Shown here piece after piece: positions 16,057-25,143 of a stretch of 64,000 bases of DNA (position 1 is the first letter of the stretch; the number at the start of each line of letters is the position of its first letter). A program made the position numbers and the translations under genes. The notes under the pieces were generated by a model that ran no database searches, had not been told where the DNA came from, and worked only from the letters and a program-made list of their open reading frames with translations. The stretch is from assembly GCF_000384135.1 (NCBI RefSeq), contig NZ_KB913028.1, positions 1,701,351 to 1,765,350 on the forward strand, given 5' to 3'. The stretch is from Succinispira mobilis DSM 6222. Lineage in GTDB: Bacteria; Bacillota; Negativicutes; Acidaminococcales; Succinispiraceae.

Positions 16057-16088
16057 AAGGCCTTCCAAGCAAATGCCTGGAGGCCTTG
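16057..16088 (-). terminator. Element-supplied terminator for tRNA-Gly
   Basis: AAGGCCTTCCA (16057-16067) pairs with TGGAGGCCTT (16078-16087). AAAAA on its left provides a minus-strand U-tract. It lies just 3' of the reconstituted tRNA-Gly, replacing the original terminator now stranded at 3403-3434. Confidence 0.75.
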
Positions 16089-16095
16089 AATTTAC

Positions 16096-16170
16096 TGGAG
16101 CGGGTGGCGAGATTCGAACTCGTGACCCACGGCTTGGGAAGCCGGTACTCTACCACTGAGCTACACCCGC
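16096..16170 (-). tRNA. tRNA-Gly (anticodon CCC), integration target
   Basis: The reverse complement has acceptor stem GCGGGTG/CACCCGC, D-arm AGCTCAGTGGTAGAG, anticodon loop TTCCCAA (anticodon CCC), T-arm GAGTTCGAATCTC and an encoded CCA. Its 3' 45 bp are the attR repeat. The integrated element therefore leaves a complete tRNA gene, with a new terminator. Confidence 0.94.
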
Positions 16171-16227
16171 AAACAATTTAATTACTAGAATAGTTTAACA
16201 TACTTTGTATATTTTTTCAAGAAAAAA

Positions 16228-17229
16228 TTACATAACTTCAACCGCAATAGCTGACCAATTTTTTCCTCGATAAGCATTATAACCGCGAGTATGCGCATAC
16301 CCCACTATTTTTGTTGCTCCAGTTCTTTGCTTTTCCAAGGTATAACCGTAAATTTCGCCTTTTATAGCTTCTTGTACACCTTGTAAATTGCTTAAATCAG
16401 TTTTTAAAATATCCTCATGGTCTTTGCTAGCAATTACATAACCATTTTTATTTACAATATAAATAGCTCCATTTTTCCCCACCCGTGCACTATCTAAAAT
16501 ATCATAGATAAACTCCCAATTAAACCGTGATGAAAAATAACCAATAATATTTTTCTGCTCATGATCATATATTGGACAAGAATAAGCTAAAGCTGGCCTA
16601 TTACCTAGTGGGCAAATATATAAATCCGATACCGAAATCGCATTTACCTTTTGTACTTCCTTAAACCACTCTGCTTGAGCAACATTTTTACCTATATGCT
16701 CAGAATTATTACCAGTAGCCACAATATTTCCTTGTAAATCTATTACCAGTAATTCAAAATAAACTTCATAAATATCTATTATTTTTTTCAAAAATTCTCT
16801 AGTATCTTTAATTACAGATGCATCACTAGTACAAAGACATTTACGTACTCGATCAAAATTTGCCCAAGCTTGCGCATCACAATTTCGCTCAAATAAGTTG
16901 CGATCCACTTTGTCAATAGTGTCATAGGCCAAATCTGCTGTTCTTACTGCCATTACTTCATCTGCTCTAGTTACAATATTTTGGATTATTTTGCCGCTCT
17001 CTTTTGTGGATTCAAAACTTTTAGTTGCTAATTTTTTTATTTCTTCTGCAACCACACTAAAGCCTCTACCTGCTTCACCAGCACGTGCAGCTTCTATCGC
17101 TGAATTCAAAGACAGCAAATTTGTTTGTTTAGCAATATCTTGCACACCTTCGATTACTTTTTTCATGTCCTCACTGGCGGTTTTTAATTCTGTTAAGAGC
17201 ACCGAAGAGTCAATGCTATCATTTACCAT
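16228..17229 (-). CDS. Chemoreceptor-like protein with N-terminal MCP tip and C-terminal Cache-like sensor
   Basis: In this 333-residue protein the order of domains is reversed from classical receptors. Residues about 15-90 form a short MCP signalling segment with the conserved tip [20 protein letters not shown] and [15 protein letters not shown]. Residues about 100-333 resemble a PDC/Cache sensor ([40 protein letters not shown]). There is no signal peptide or membrane segment, so it should be cytoplasmic. The signalling helix pair is too short to include normal methylation regions. It may modulate receptor arrays; the ligand is unknown. GTGAGG precedes the ATG. Confidence 0.8.
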   Translation of the reverse strand: MVNDSIDSSVLLTELKTASEDMKKVIEGVQDIAKQTNLLSLNSAIEAARAGEAGRGFSVVAEEIKKLATKSFESTKESGKIIQNIVTRADEVMAVRTADLAYDTIDKVDRNLFERNCDAQAWANFDRVRKCLCTSDASVIKDTREFLKKIIDIYEVYFELLVIDLQGNIVATGNNSEHIGKNVAQAEWFKEVQKVNAISVSDLYICPLGNRPALAYSCPIYDHEQKNIIGYFSSRFNWEFIYDILDSARVGKNGAIYIVNKNGYVIASKDHEDILKTDLSNLQGVQEAIKGEIYGYTLEKQRTGATKIVGYAHTRGYNAYRGKNWSAIAVEVM

Positions 17230-17281
17230 CTAATTCAACCTCACTTATTCAATTATACTTCTAATGTTTATTTATAAAAAA

Positions 17282-17773
17282 TTATTTTTTCAATACATCT
17301 ATTATTTCTGCAATGTATAGATAATGGTTGTCACCAGCTTTGTACCAAGTGTCAAGAATGCTTTTATCTAAAAAACTCTCATCTTTAAATTCTTGCACGA
17401 AAAGTTTTTTACAAATCAATACTAACTCACTTTCCTCAAAATATGGGACTTCTTCTTGATAAGTTAAACTTAATCCAGCTTTAGCAATCTTATCCTCATC
17501 ACGACCTGATACAGAACCCAAATAACTTAATTCTTTTCTGAATTTTTCCGGCAAAAAACTTAACGAAAAGCTTTCTGCTACATCTATAAACTCCTTAGTA
17601 TATCGTTGTGGGCGAATTACCACATAAGCAACTTTTTTCCCCCACATTACACCTAGACCACCCCAAGAAGCTGTCATTGTGTTAGACTTTCCTTCTTTAG
17701 CCGCGGTTATAAGCATCCATTTTTTTCCGATCAGTTCAAATACATTTTCATTTAACTCGCTTAATTTATCCAC
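17282..17773 (-). CDS. Flavin reductase-like domain protein
   Basis: A protein of about 163 residues matching the flavin-reductase/FMN-binding split-barrel family. It shows an initial W-MLITAAKEGKSNTMTASW segment that lines the FMN site, VMWGKKVAYVVIRPQRYT, FSLSFLP, and GSVSGRDEDK. It would bind FMN and could be a flavin reductase or flavoredoxin-like electron carrier. I prefer GTG 17773 because GGGAGG is 7 bases upstream; ATG 17788 overlaps that site. The partner enzyme is unknown. Confidence 0.82.
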   Translation of the reverse strand: MDKLSELNENVFELIGKKWMLITAAKEGKSNTMTASWGGLGVMWGKKVAYVVIRPQRYTKEFIDVAESFSLSFLPEKFRKELSYLGSVSGRDEDKIAKAGLSLTYQEEVPYFEESELVLICKKLFVQEFKDESFLDKSILDTWYKAGDNHYLYIAEIIDVLKK

Positions 17774-18245
17774 TAAGTTTCCTCCCATTTTACATTAGTT
17801 TTATTTTCAGGCTAACTTTTTTACATTTATTATAATATCAAAGGAATTTCTATTATGCAAACTAAATATTTTATACATAAACATAATTTTTTCCTGGGTA
17901 ATTGTCATTGATTAACTTAGCTTATTTCTTTCTAAAATTTACTAAAACATCGCTTTTGCTAAAGCTTAAAATAGTGCCTCAACTAGATTTCCCCCAAATG
18001 GACATTGAAGCAAAGTACCTCCTGTCTTTGCAGGGGAAAACTCTTTGGACAAGCTATCTTGGAAAATACATTAAAAATGAGAACTAAAGGCTTGAGCCAT
18101 CGAAAAATCAGCGAACATTTTGTCCTTACTGCCAATAAGTACGGCAACTCTTAGAGCGTTACCGTAGAAAAGAGAGCAAAGAAAGAGGCCACCTCAATAA
18201 TTTCTTATTGAGACAGCCCCTTAGTCGATATTTCTATTTTTTTAA
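17774..18245. other. Intergenic region with transposase relic-like sequence
   Basis: No intact gene. On the plus strand, 18075-18152 reads GLSHRKISEHFVLTANKYGN-like sequence, reminiscent of a transposase HTH. A perfect 8-bp hairpin CTCAATAA/TTATTGAG (18193-18212) is next to GAGACAGCCCC, a motif often seen at IS ends. The hairpin may also serve as a glmS terminator. These are decayed traces only. Confidence 0.35.
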
Positions 18246-20075
18246 TTATTCAACGGTTACGCTTTTAGCTAAATTTCTTGGTTTATCAACGTCACATTCT
18301 CTAGCTACTGCTGCATAATATGCAAAAATTTGCAATGGCAACACCGAAAGAATTGGTGCCGTATATTTATCTGCTTTTGGTATAAATATAGTATGATCTA
18401 CATATTTAGAAATACTATCATCCCCAGCTAAAGCAATTCCTAGAACTTCAGCATCACGGGCTTTAACTTCCTTAATGTTACTTAAAGTTTTTTCATATAC
18501 ATCATGTTGAGTTGCTAGCACAATTACAGCAACACCTTCTACGATTAATGCTAAAGTTCCATGCTTTAGTTCTCCTGCTGCATAAGCTTCGGCATGAATA
18601 TATGATATTTCTTTTAATTTTAATGAGCCTTCTAAAGCTACAGCATAGTCTAGTGACCGTCCTAAGAAGAACATATCCTTAGCTTCTTTATAGCGATATG
18701 CGTGTTCTTTTATATTAGTCACATCTTTTAATAACTCATCTAACTGTTCTGGTAAAATATGTAAAGCATGCACTAATTCTTTACTTCGTTCCGAACTTAA
18801 TACATTTTTAATATTCCCCATGTAAATTGCCAACATTAACATTACTGCCAGTTGTGTTGTATAGGCTTTAGTAGAAGCAACAGCAATCTCTGGTCCTGCA
18901 TAAGTATAAATAACTTGATCAGCTTCACGAGCAATTGAAGAGCCTACAACATTTGTTACTGCCAGCGTCCTAGCCCCCAGGCGTTTAGCCTCTTTCAAAG
19001 CCGCTAAAGTATCACTAGTTTCTCCTGATTGGCTAATTACAATAGTCAAAGTGCTTTCATCAACAAGAGGTTTGCGATAGCGAAATTCTGAAGCAATATC
19101 AACCTCAACTGGAATTTTAGCAATCTGTTCAATATAGTATTTACCAACTATTCCGGCATGATATGCTGTACCGCAAGCAATAATAAAGATTTTTTTTATA
19201 TTATCTAAATCATCTTTTACCCAATTCAATTCATTAAAGATTGTTGTAGATTCGTCTTTAGCAATTCTAGAGCTCATTGTTGCTCTTACCGCTTGTGGTT
19301 GCTCATAAATTTCTTTGAGCATAAAGTGGTCATAGCCACCTTTTTCTGCAGCTTCAGCATCCCAATATACTTCAAAAACTTTTTTACTAATTGGAACACC
19401 ATCGCGATCTTCTACCCAAACACTATCTTTAGTAACAACCGCAAATTCACCATCACTTAAGATATAGTTTTTGCGCGTATAATTTATAATCGCTGGAATA
19501 TCCGAAGCAATGAAATTCTCACCTTCACCTAAACCAATAACCAAAGGATTGTCTTTTTTAGTGCAAATCAGCTTATCAGGAGCATCCGCACACATAAATA
19601 CCAAAGAATACGAGCCTTCAATTATTTTTAAAACTTTTTTTACGGTCTGTTCAAAATCTCCATTATAGAGTTCAGCCATCAAATGCACTACAACTTCTGT
19701 ATCAGTTTCTGATAAAAAAACATGCCCTTTAGCAATTAAATCTTCTTTAATTACCAAATAATTTTCAATTATTCCATTATGTACCACTGCAAATTTCCCA
19801 CTTGCATCGGCATGTGGATGACTATTTTGATCAGAAGGACGACCATGTGTAGCCCATCTAGTATGCCCAATACCAATCGTCCCTGTGGGAACATGTGCCC
19901 CTATTTTATCGCGCAAACGATCCAATCGGCCAACACATTTTTCTATATTAATTCTTTTACCATCAAAAACTGCTATCCCCGCTGAATCATAACCCCGATA
20001 TTCTAATTTACTCATTCCATCTACTAAAAAAGGGGTAGCTTCATTAAATCCGATATAACCAACAATCCCACACAT
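18246..20075 (-). CDS. glmS: Glutamine--fructose-6-phosphate aminotransferase (isomerizing)
   Basis: A 609-residue full-length GlmS, the first step of UDP-GlcNAc synthesis: fructose-6-P plus glutamine gives glucosamine-6-P. Cys2 (MCGIVGYIG) is the glutaminase nucleophile. GHTRWATHGRPSDQNSHPH lies in the glutaminase domain, followed by two SIS sugar-isomerase domains (ISQSGETSDTLAALKEAK). The C-terminus DKPRNLAKSVTVE is canonical. AGGAGG precedes the ATG. Expression is expected to be feedback-controlled by the glmS ribozyme in its leader (20118-20236). It lies downstream of glmM, with a terminator between. Confidence 0.97.
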   Translation of the reverse strand: MCGIVGYIGFNEATPFLVDGMSKLEYRGYDSAGIAVFDGKRINIEKCVGRLDRLRDKIGAHVPTGTIGIGHTRWATHGRPSDQNSHPHADASGKFAVVHNGIIENYLVIKEDLIAKGHVFLSETDTEVVVHLMAELYNGDFEQTVKKVLKIIEGSYSLVFMCADAPDKLICTKKDNPLVIGLGEGENFIASDIPAIINYTRKNYILSDGEFAVVTKDSVWVEDRDGVPISKKVFEVYWDAEAAEKGGYDHFMLKEIYEQPQAVRATMSSRIAKDESTTIFNELNWVKDDLDNIKKIFIIACGTAYHAGIVGKYYIEQIAKIPVEVDIASEFRYRKPLVDESTLTIVISQSGETSDTLAALKEAKRLGARTLAVTNVVGSSIAREADQVIYTYAGPEIAVASTKAYTTQLAVMLMLAIYMGNIKNVLSSERSKELVHALHILPEQLDELLKDVTNIKEHAYRYKEAKDMFFLGRSLDYAVALEGSLKLKEISYIHAEAYAAGELKHGTLALIVEGVAVIVLATQHDVYEKTLSNIKEVKARDAEVLGIALAGDDSISKYVDHTIFIPKADKYTAPILSVLPLQIFAYYAAVARECDVDKPRNLAKSVTVE

Positions 20076-20117
20076 ATACTTGTATTCCTCCTAGTTTTTT
20101 CTGCCTACTAATAAGTT

Positions 20118-20236
20118 TTTTGTACTAAAGTCACCTTTAGGCTTTAAACTTATCTATCGTTGATAGGCCAACGGAAGGCACCCGCTGAATTTTCGATAAA
20201 CCTTCACCTCGTCTACTTTTTGCAAGTACAAGCGCT
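20118..20236 (-). promoter_or_regulatory. glmS ribozyme (glucosamine-6-phosphate riboswitch)
   Basis: The minus strand carries the hallmark segments in order: AGCGC at the cleavage site (scission predicted between 20236 and 20235), GTAGACGAGG, GGTTTATCGA, ATTCAGCGGGTGCCTTCCG, then a P3.1-like arm and AAGGTGACTTTAGTAC near the 3' end. These match the conserved core of Bacillus/Clostridium glmS ribozymes. GlcN6P promotes self-cleavage of the mRNA and so lowers glmS expression. It ends about 40 bases upstream of the glmS start. Confidence 0.93.
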
Positions 20237-20277
20237 TTTATCCCTTTCACTCCCTTCGCAAATTTTAGTTCAACTTA

Positions 20278-20313
20278 AAGATGCTGCGAAAAAACTACTT
20301 TTCACAGCATCTT
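20278..20313 (-). terminator. Terminator between glmM and glmS leader
   Basis: A perfect stem AAGATGCTG...CAGCATCTT with additional pairing inside lies about 35 bp after the glmM stop. This suggests that glmS has its own promoter between here and the ribozyme. Confidence 0.75.
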
Positions 20314-20349
20314 ATAATCTACACTTTGTCTAATATACTATAAATTCTA

Positions 20350-21699
20350 TTATAGGTCAAATTTTCTTTGTTCAGCTATAATAACTTCAGCAATTTTGTG
20401 TGCTAAGCAATCCAATTGTTCTTGATTCTCGCCTTCAGCCATAACTCTAATTAAGTTTTCTGTACCTGAAGCGCGCACTAAAATTCTACCATTCTCCCCT
20501 ATTTCTTGTTCTGCTTTGGCAATTTCTTGTGAAATTGTAGGATTTTCTTGCCAACCTTGTTTGCTTTTTACCTTGGCATTAACTAATATTTGTGGATAAC
20601 GAACCATAAGTTTAGCTAATTGGGAAACCGGTTGATTGTTTTTTACCATGCTTCTGATTACTTGTGTTGCCGTTACAATTCCATCTCCCGTAGTTGCGTA
20701 ATCTGAAAAAATAACATGTCCTGACTGTTCTCCACCTAACAAATAGCCCGCTTCTAGCATTTTTTCTAACACATATCGGTCACCTACTGGCGTAACCTCA
20801 CATCGACCCCCATGCTCTTTCATCGCACGATGCAAGCCAATATTGCTCATTACCGTTGTCACTAACACATTATCTTTCAGCTTGCCAATTTTCATTAATT
20901 CTAGCGCACAAATAAGCATTATCTGGTCGCCATCTACTTCTTGACCTTGTTCATCTACAATCAGGCAACGGTCAGCATCACCATCATTTGCAATACCTAT
21001 ATCCGCCTTATATTCTAAAACAGCTCGCTTTAAATTTTCTAAATGCGTAGAACCACAATTTTCGTTGATATTTATCCCATTAGGCTCGTTGAAAATTGTA
21101 ATAACTTCAGCCCCTAGGCTTCTCAAAATCACTGGTGCTACTTCATAACCTGCGCCGTTTGCACAATCTAAAACTACTTTTATGCCGCGAAAATCACAAT
21201 CTAAAGTTCCAACTACATGTTCAACATATTCTTGTGCTAAGTTAAAATCAACATCAATTATACCTACTTGTTCGCCGATTGGTCGATTAGCATAGTCACA
21301 GTCATTATTAATAATCTCTTCTATTGCATCTTCCACCGTGTCAGGCAACTTATGCCCAGTACTTGAGAAAAATTTTATTCCATTGTCCATAAATGGATTG
21401 TGTGAAGCCGAAATCACAACCCCAACTGTTGCCTGTTTTTTACTGGTCAAATAAGCAATTGCTGGTGTCGGCATTACTCCTACCAAACAAGCATCACCAC
21501 CCGCAGAACAAATTCCTGCCGCTAAAGCACTTTCTAACATTTTGCCAGATAACCTTGTATCTCTACCGATTAAAATTTCTGGTTTACCCTCTTTAGCAAA
21601 ATATTTTGTCACTGCTCTCCCCAGCTTAAAAGCCAGTTCTGGAGTTAAAACACTATTAGCTACGCCTCTTACTCCGTCTGTACCAAATAATCTACTCAT
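20350..21699 (-). CDS. glmM: Phosphoglucosamine mutase
   Basis: A 449-residue enzyme that converts glucosamine-6-P to glucosamine-1-P for UDP-GlcNAc and peptidoglycan synthesis. It has MSRLFGTDGVRG at the start, the phosphoserine loop VVISASHNPFMDNGIKFF (active Ser near residue 100), the metal loop DGDADRC, the sugar-binding GGEQSGHVIF and the phosphate-binding RASGTENLIRVM. It follows cdaA-cdaR, as in many Firmicutes, where GlmM and CdaA physically interact. A FAD-protein gene is inserted between cdaR and glmM here. Confidence 0.97.
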   Translation of the reverse strand: MSRLFGTDGVRGVANSVLTPELAFKLGRAVTKYFAKEGKPEILIGRDTRLSGKMLESALAAGICSAGGDACLVGVMPTPAIAYLTSKKQATVGVVISASHNPFMDNGIKFFSSTGHKLPDTVEDAIEEIINNDCDYANRPIGEQVGIIDVDFNLAQEYVEHVVGTLDCDFRGIKVVLDCANGAGYEVAPVILRSLGAEVITIFNEPNGININENCGSTHLENLKRAVLEYKADIGIANDGDADRCLIVDEQGQEVDGDQIMLICALELMKIGKLKDNVLVTTVMSNIGLHRAMKEHGGRCEVTPVGDRYVLEKMLEAGYLLGGEQSGHVIFSDYATTGDGIVTATQVIRSMVKNNQPVSQLAKLMVRYPQILVNAKVKSKQGWQENPTISQEIAKAEQEIGENGRILVRASGTENLIRVMAEGENQEQLDCLAHKIAEVIIAEQRKFDL

Positions 21700-21720
21700 T
21701 TATTATCCCCCTACGCACCT

Positions 21721-23325
21721 TTACATATCATCAAATTTGCGATATTGTTTCATTATTGCCACTGCCGCATGATAACCATCTACAGCCGCACTCATAATCC
21801 CGCCAGCATAACCAGCACCCTCACCAGTTGGATATAGTCCTTGTACATTCAAAGATTGTCGTGTTTTTTCATCACGCAAAATCCTTACTGGTGCTGAAGT
21901 TCTTGTTTCTACACCAATAAGCAAGGCATTTTGTGTGAAGCCGGGCATTCTTTGTTCATAATATCGCAGAGCTTTTTTCAGACTTTCTACAACACTAATC
22001 GGTAAAATATCTTGCAACGCACAAGCTCTAACTCCTGGCAAATATGAGCTTTTAAAATCTACTGCTAGACTTGGCCCAGAATCATTTAAAAAGCTCTGCG
22101 CATCTTGAGCTGGGGCAAAATAGTCTTCGCCTGCCGCTAGGTAAGCTTTGTGTTCATATTTTTCTTGAAATTCAATTACCGCCAATGCTTCTGTCCCATA
22201 ATCTCGCTCATCAACTGTAACTACCAAGGCAGCATTTGCTAATTCATTATCGCGTTTAAAAAAACTCATGCCATTCGTAACCACACACCCAGCTTGATTA
22301 GTTGAAGCAACTACTTTGCCACCTGGACACATACAAAACGAATACACCGCTCGCTTATTTTCTTTATCCTGATAAATAACACTATAATCAGCTACATCTA
22401 ATAATGGTGAGCTAGCGTATTCTCCATATTGTAATTTATTTATATAATCTTGTCTATGTTCTATCCGCACTCCAACTGCTAATGGTTTATTTTGCAACTG
22501 TACATTTTTAGCCAACAGCATTTTGTAAGTATCTCGTGCACTGTGTCCAATTGCCAAAATTAAATTTTCACAAGAAATTTTTTCCTGATTGTTAACAGTT
22601 ATCGCCACCAACTTGTCTGCATTAATTTCTAAGTCAGTTACTTTACTAGAAAATCTTATTTCGCCGCCTAGTTGACGTATGGATTTTGAAATATTTGTAA
22701 CAACTTTTTTCAAAATATCCGTACCTATATGCGGTTTATGCTTATATATAATTTCTTGTGGTGCGCCTTGCTCTACAAAGATTTCCAAAACTTCCCTAAT
22801 TATTGGATCAGAAATGCGTGTTGTTAATTTCCCATCTGAAAAAGTTCCCGCTCCACCTTCACCAAATTGCACATTTGATTCTAAGTCTAATAACCCTTTT
22901 TGCCAAAATAAGGCTACATCTTGACTGCGTTCTAAAACTGCCTTACCTCGTTCTAATAACAAAGGTCGATAACCATGCTTTGCTAAAAAATAAGTCGCAA
23001 TTAACCCTGCTGGACCTGCACCAACAATTACAGGTCGTTGTTTTATTGCTTGTACTCCATATTCAATTTTTTCTTTTTGTTCCAATTCTACCAAACTAAT
23101 ATCTTTGTCTTTACCTATGAGTTTTATTATCTTCTTATTATCTTTTAACTGCACAACTACTGCATAAACCAGACAAATATTATTCTTTTTACGCGCATCG
23201 ATAGATTTTTTAATTACTGAAACCAGTAAAATTTCCTCAACAGCCACCATTAATTTTCTAGCTACCAGTTGTTCTAGGGTTTGTTTACTGTTTAAACCCA
23301 TTCGCAAATTAACTATTTTTAACAA
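21721..23325 (-). CDS. FAD-dependent dehydrogenase-like protein (COG2509 type)
   Basis: A 534-residue protein. The N-terminal domain of about 90 residues is followed by a Rossmann dinucleotide-binding fold, PVIVGAGPAGLIATYFLAKHG at residues 98-118, with LLLERG ending the second strand. Then come NVQFGEGGAGTFSDGKL and a C-terminal GEGAGYAGGIMSAAVDG, the FAD-contacting end typical of this family of NAD(FAD)-utilising dehydrogenases. Its substrate is not known. It lies 16 bp after cdaR and 22 bp before glmM, so it is probably co-transcribed with the cell-envelope cluster. Confidence 0.85.
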   Translation of the reverse strand: MLKIVNLRMGLNSKQTLEQLVARKLMVAVEEILLVSVIKKSIDARKKNNICLVYAVVVQLKDNKKIIKLIGKDKDISLVELEQKEKIEYGVQAIKQRPVIVGAGPAGLIATYFLAKHGYRPLLLERGKAVLERSQDVALFWQKGLLDLESNVQFGEGGAGTFSDGKLTTRISDPIIREVLEIFVEQGAPQEIIYKHKPHIGTDILKKVVTNISKSIRQLGGEIRFSSKVTDLEINADKLVAITVNNQEKISCENLILAIGHSARDTYKMLLAKNVQLQNKPLAVGVRIEHRQDYINKLQYGEYASSPLLDVADYSVIYQDKENKRAVYSFCMCPGGKVVASTNQAGCVVTNGMSFFKRDNELANAALVVTVDERDYGTEALAVIEFQEKYEHKAYLAAGEDYFAPAQDAQSFLNDSGPSLAVDFKSSYLPGVRACALQDILPISVVESLKKALRYYEQRMPGFTQNALLIGVETRTSAPVRILRDEKTRQSLNVQGLYPTGEGAGYAGGIMSAAVDGYHAAVAIMKQYRKFDDM

Positions 23326-23340
23326 TATATTCTTACCTCA

Positions 23341-24261
23341 TTATTTTTTATTAATACTAATTTTAACTTCTACTTCCGAATGTGATGCTACTGCGTCAAT
23401 AATCGGCAATAACTTAACTTTTAAAGTTGTACTTTTTGTTATTTTAGATAAATCGATGGCTTCTATTTCAACTTCATTTATCTTCGCCAATAAATCTGGC
23501 GTAGCTGTCAAACTAACTCTTTCTGGCTCAGTAGAAATTCCTGCAATTGTTATACCTTCTGGTAATAAGCCTATTGTATTTATTTTTACAGGAAAAGTGC
23601 CTTTGGCTAATTTTTGCAATAGTTTTGCGGATACACTAACCTTATCTGGTTGAATTATTACATCTTCCACTATGATATTTTTAGAATCTAAAGCCACTAA
23701 CTTCAAGTCTTTATTAAAATCTTTCTCTTGGTCATTTAAATCTAAATAGGCAATGATTTTAGCTACAGAAGATACTTTGCTACCACCACCAGACACAACT
23801 ACTTCGTTAGGCGAAACAATGGTTTTCCCAACCGTAACGTTAGAGGCAATGTTCCCCACAAAATTAATATCAACTGGCAAAACTCTTTGTGCAGCTTTGT
23901 CCAATTGCAAATTTGCAGTATTAGGTTGCATATCAAGTATTTCTAGCACCTGTGGGATAGAGGCTTGAATTGGCAATGAATACTTTCCTTCTTCTCGCCC
24001 CTTCAATTCTACATAAGCCTTTAAATCACTAGCGGAGATCTTACTTAATACCGTTCTAGGCGCACGAACTTTAAGTTTAATTTTTTCGGGCATACCTGTA
24101 ACAATCAATTTAGGTCCCAAATTATGTTGTTCTACGGTTATATTAAAGGTTGTTTCAATTGGTGGATTTTGTTCATTAATTACGTATAGCCATAAGGCAC
24201 AAGCAACTACTACAGATATAATTTTAGCAAAAAGAGTCGGATGTCTTCTAAAAATAGTCAT
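23341..24261 (-). CDS. cdaR: YbbR-domain protein, regulator of CdaA
   Basis: A 306-residue protein with a single N-terminal membrane helix (LFAKIISVVVACALWLYVIN) and an extracytoplasmic region of repeated YbbR domains. Each repeat ends in an I-x-P-x-x-V-x-V/L-type strand, for example IIQPDKVSVSA, GISTEPERVSLTA and VSPNEVVVSGGG. In Firmicutes CdaR binds and modulates the diadenylate cyclase CdaA. The ATG overlaps the cdaA stop by 4 bp, indicating coupled translation, and GAGGAGG precedes it. Confidence 0.92.
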   Translation of the reverse strand: MTIFRRHPTLFAKIISVVVACALWLYVINEQNPPIETTFNITVEQHNLGPKLIVTGMPEKIKLKVRAPRTVLSKISASDLKAYVELKGREEGKYSLPIQASIPQVLEILDMQPNTANLQLDKAAQRVLPVDINFVGNIASNVTVGKTIVSPNEVVVSGGGSKVSSVAKIIAYLDLNDQEKDFNKDLKLVALDSKNIIVEDVIIQPDKVSVSAKLLQKLAKGTFPVKINTIGLLPEGITIAGISTEPERVSLTATPDLLAKINEVEIEAIDLSKITKSTTLKVKLLPIIDAVASHSEVEVKISINKK

Positions 24262-25088
24262 TTTTTCCTCCTCAAGTTATTAAAAAGTTCTTGCATAATA
24301 TCTTGCCAAGTCAATTTTGTATCGCACATAACTGGCCTTAAAATATCTTTAATTTGTTCTGGAGTCAAATATCGCTGTAATTTCCCTTCATGTGCTAAAG
24401 ATATAGTTCCTGTTTCTTCACTTACAATTATGACATATGCATCTGTTTGCTCTGTCAAGCCAATTCCTGCTCGATGTCTAGTTCCTAACTCCTTACTTAA
24501 ACTCCGATCCTCTGTTAACGGCAATAAACAACTAGCAGCCATTATTTTAGAACCTTTGATAATTACAGCTCCGTCATGTAAAGGTGTATTAGGTATAAAA
24601 ATATTTATCAAAAGTTCATTGGAAATATCTCCATCAATTCGAATACCAGTATCCATGTATTCTGTTAAACCAGTTTCTTGCTCTACAACAATTAGCGCCC
24701 CGATTTTATGACGAGACATTGTAATTACCGCATTTGTCATTCCTGTTAAAATATTTTCCAGTTCTTCTTTGTCAAGAGTATTCTTGCGGAATAACTTTCC
24801 CCTACCAATTCGTTCTAGGGCTTTACGTAACTCTGGTTGAAAAACAACCGGCAATGCAACTAAAACCACTGTCATACTTTTTTGTAATAGCCAATTAATA
24901 ACATGAAAATCTAACCAATTACTCAATAATGTCCCTATTATCAATACCACCAAGCCTTTTAGCAAAGCGGCAGCTTTTGTATCTTTTATCATATTGTACA
25001 TATAGTATAGTACATAAGCTACTATTAAAACATCTACTAAATCCCATAGTCTCAAAGTTGCGATTATTGCATTGATCTGTGCTGGCAT
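24258..25088 (-). CDS. cdaA: Diadenylate cyclase
   Basis: A 276-residue membrane-anchored enzyme that makes the second messenger c-di-AMP from two ATP. About three N-terminal membrane helices (residues 15-85) precede the DAC domain, with the motifs D172-G-A (LHDGAVIIKG) and R204-H-R (GTRHRAGIGLTEQTDA) plus SEETGTISL. The order cdaA-cdaR-glmM matches Firmicutes and links c-di-AMP to cell-wall precursor synthesis. GAGGGGG lies ahead of the ATG. Confidence 0.96.
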   Translation of the reverse strand: MPAQINAIIATLRLWDLVDVLIVAYVLYYMYNMIKDTKAAALLKGLVVLIIGTLLSNWLDFHVINWLLQKSMTVVLVALPVVFQPELRKALERIGRGKLFRKNTLDKEELENILTGMTNAVITMSRHKIGALIVVEQETGLTEYMDTGIRIDGDISNELLINIFIPNTPLHDGAVIIKGSKIMAASCLLPLTEDRSLSKELGTRHRAGIGLTEQTDAYVIIVSEETGTISLAHEGKLQRYLTPEQIKDILRPVMCDTKLTWQDIMQELFNNLRRKK

Positions 25089-25143
25089 TTACTACACCCC
25101 CTCTAAAAAACTGTTCATATTATTATACAAAAAAAAGACATAT

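Larger units (their letters stand above)
3444..16140. mobile_element. Integrative element in tRNA-Gly(CCC), about 12.65 kb
   Basis: The boundaries are the two 45-bp repeats of the tRNA-Gly 3' end. A tyrosine recombinase and an excisionase-like gene lie at the right end, adjacent to the intact tRNA, in the usual arrangement. Interior genes include a gene II/X-type replication protein, two XRE regulators, a zinc-ribbon protein, unknown genes, a type I restriction remnant, an IS3-family insertion and an older integrase relic. No relaxase, type IV secretion gene, capsid gene or Zot-like ATPase is visible. The element is therefore best called an integrative (possibly mobilisable or inovirus-derived) element rather than an ICE or complete prophage. 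Confidence 0.88.

Noticed and set aside
17902-18087. 61-codon plus-strand ORF
   Set aside because: No ribosome site and no domain; the region looks like decayed transposase sequence rather than a gene.
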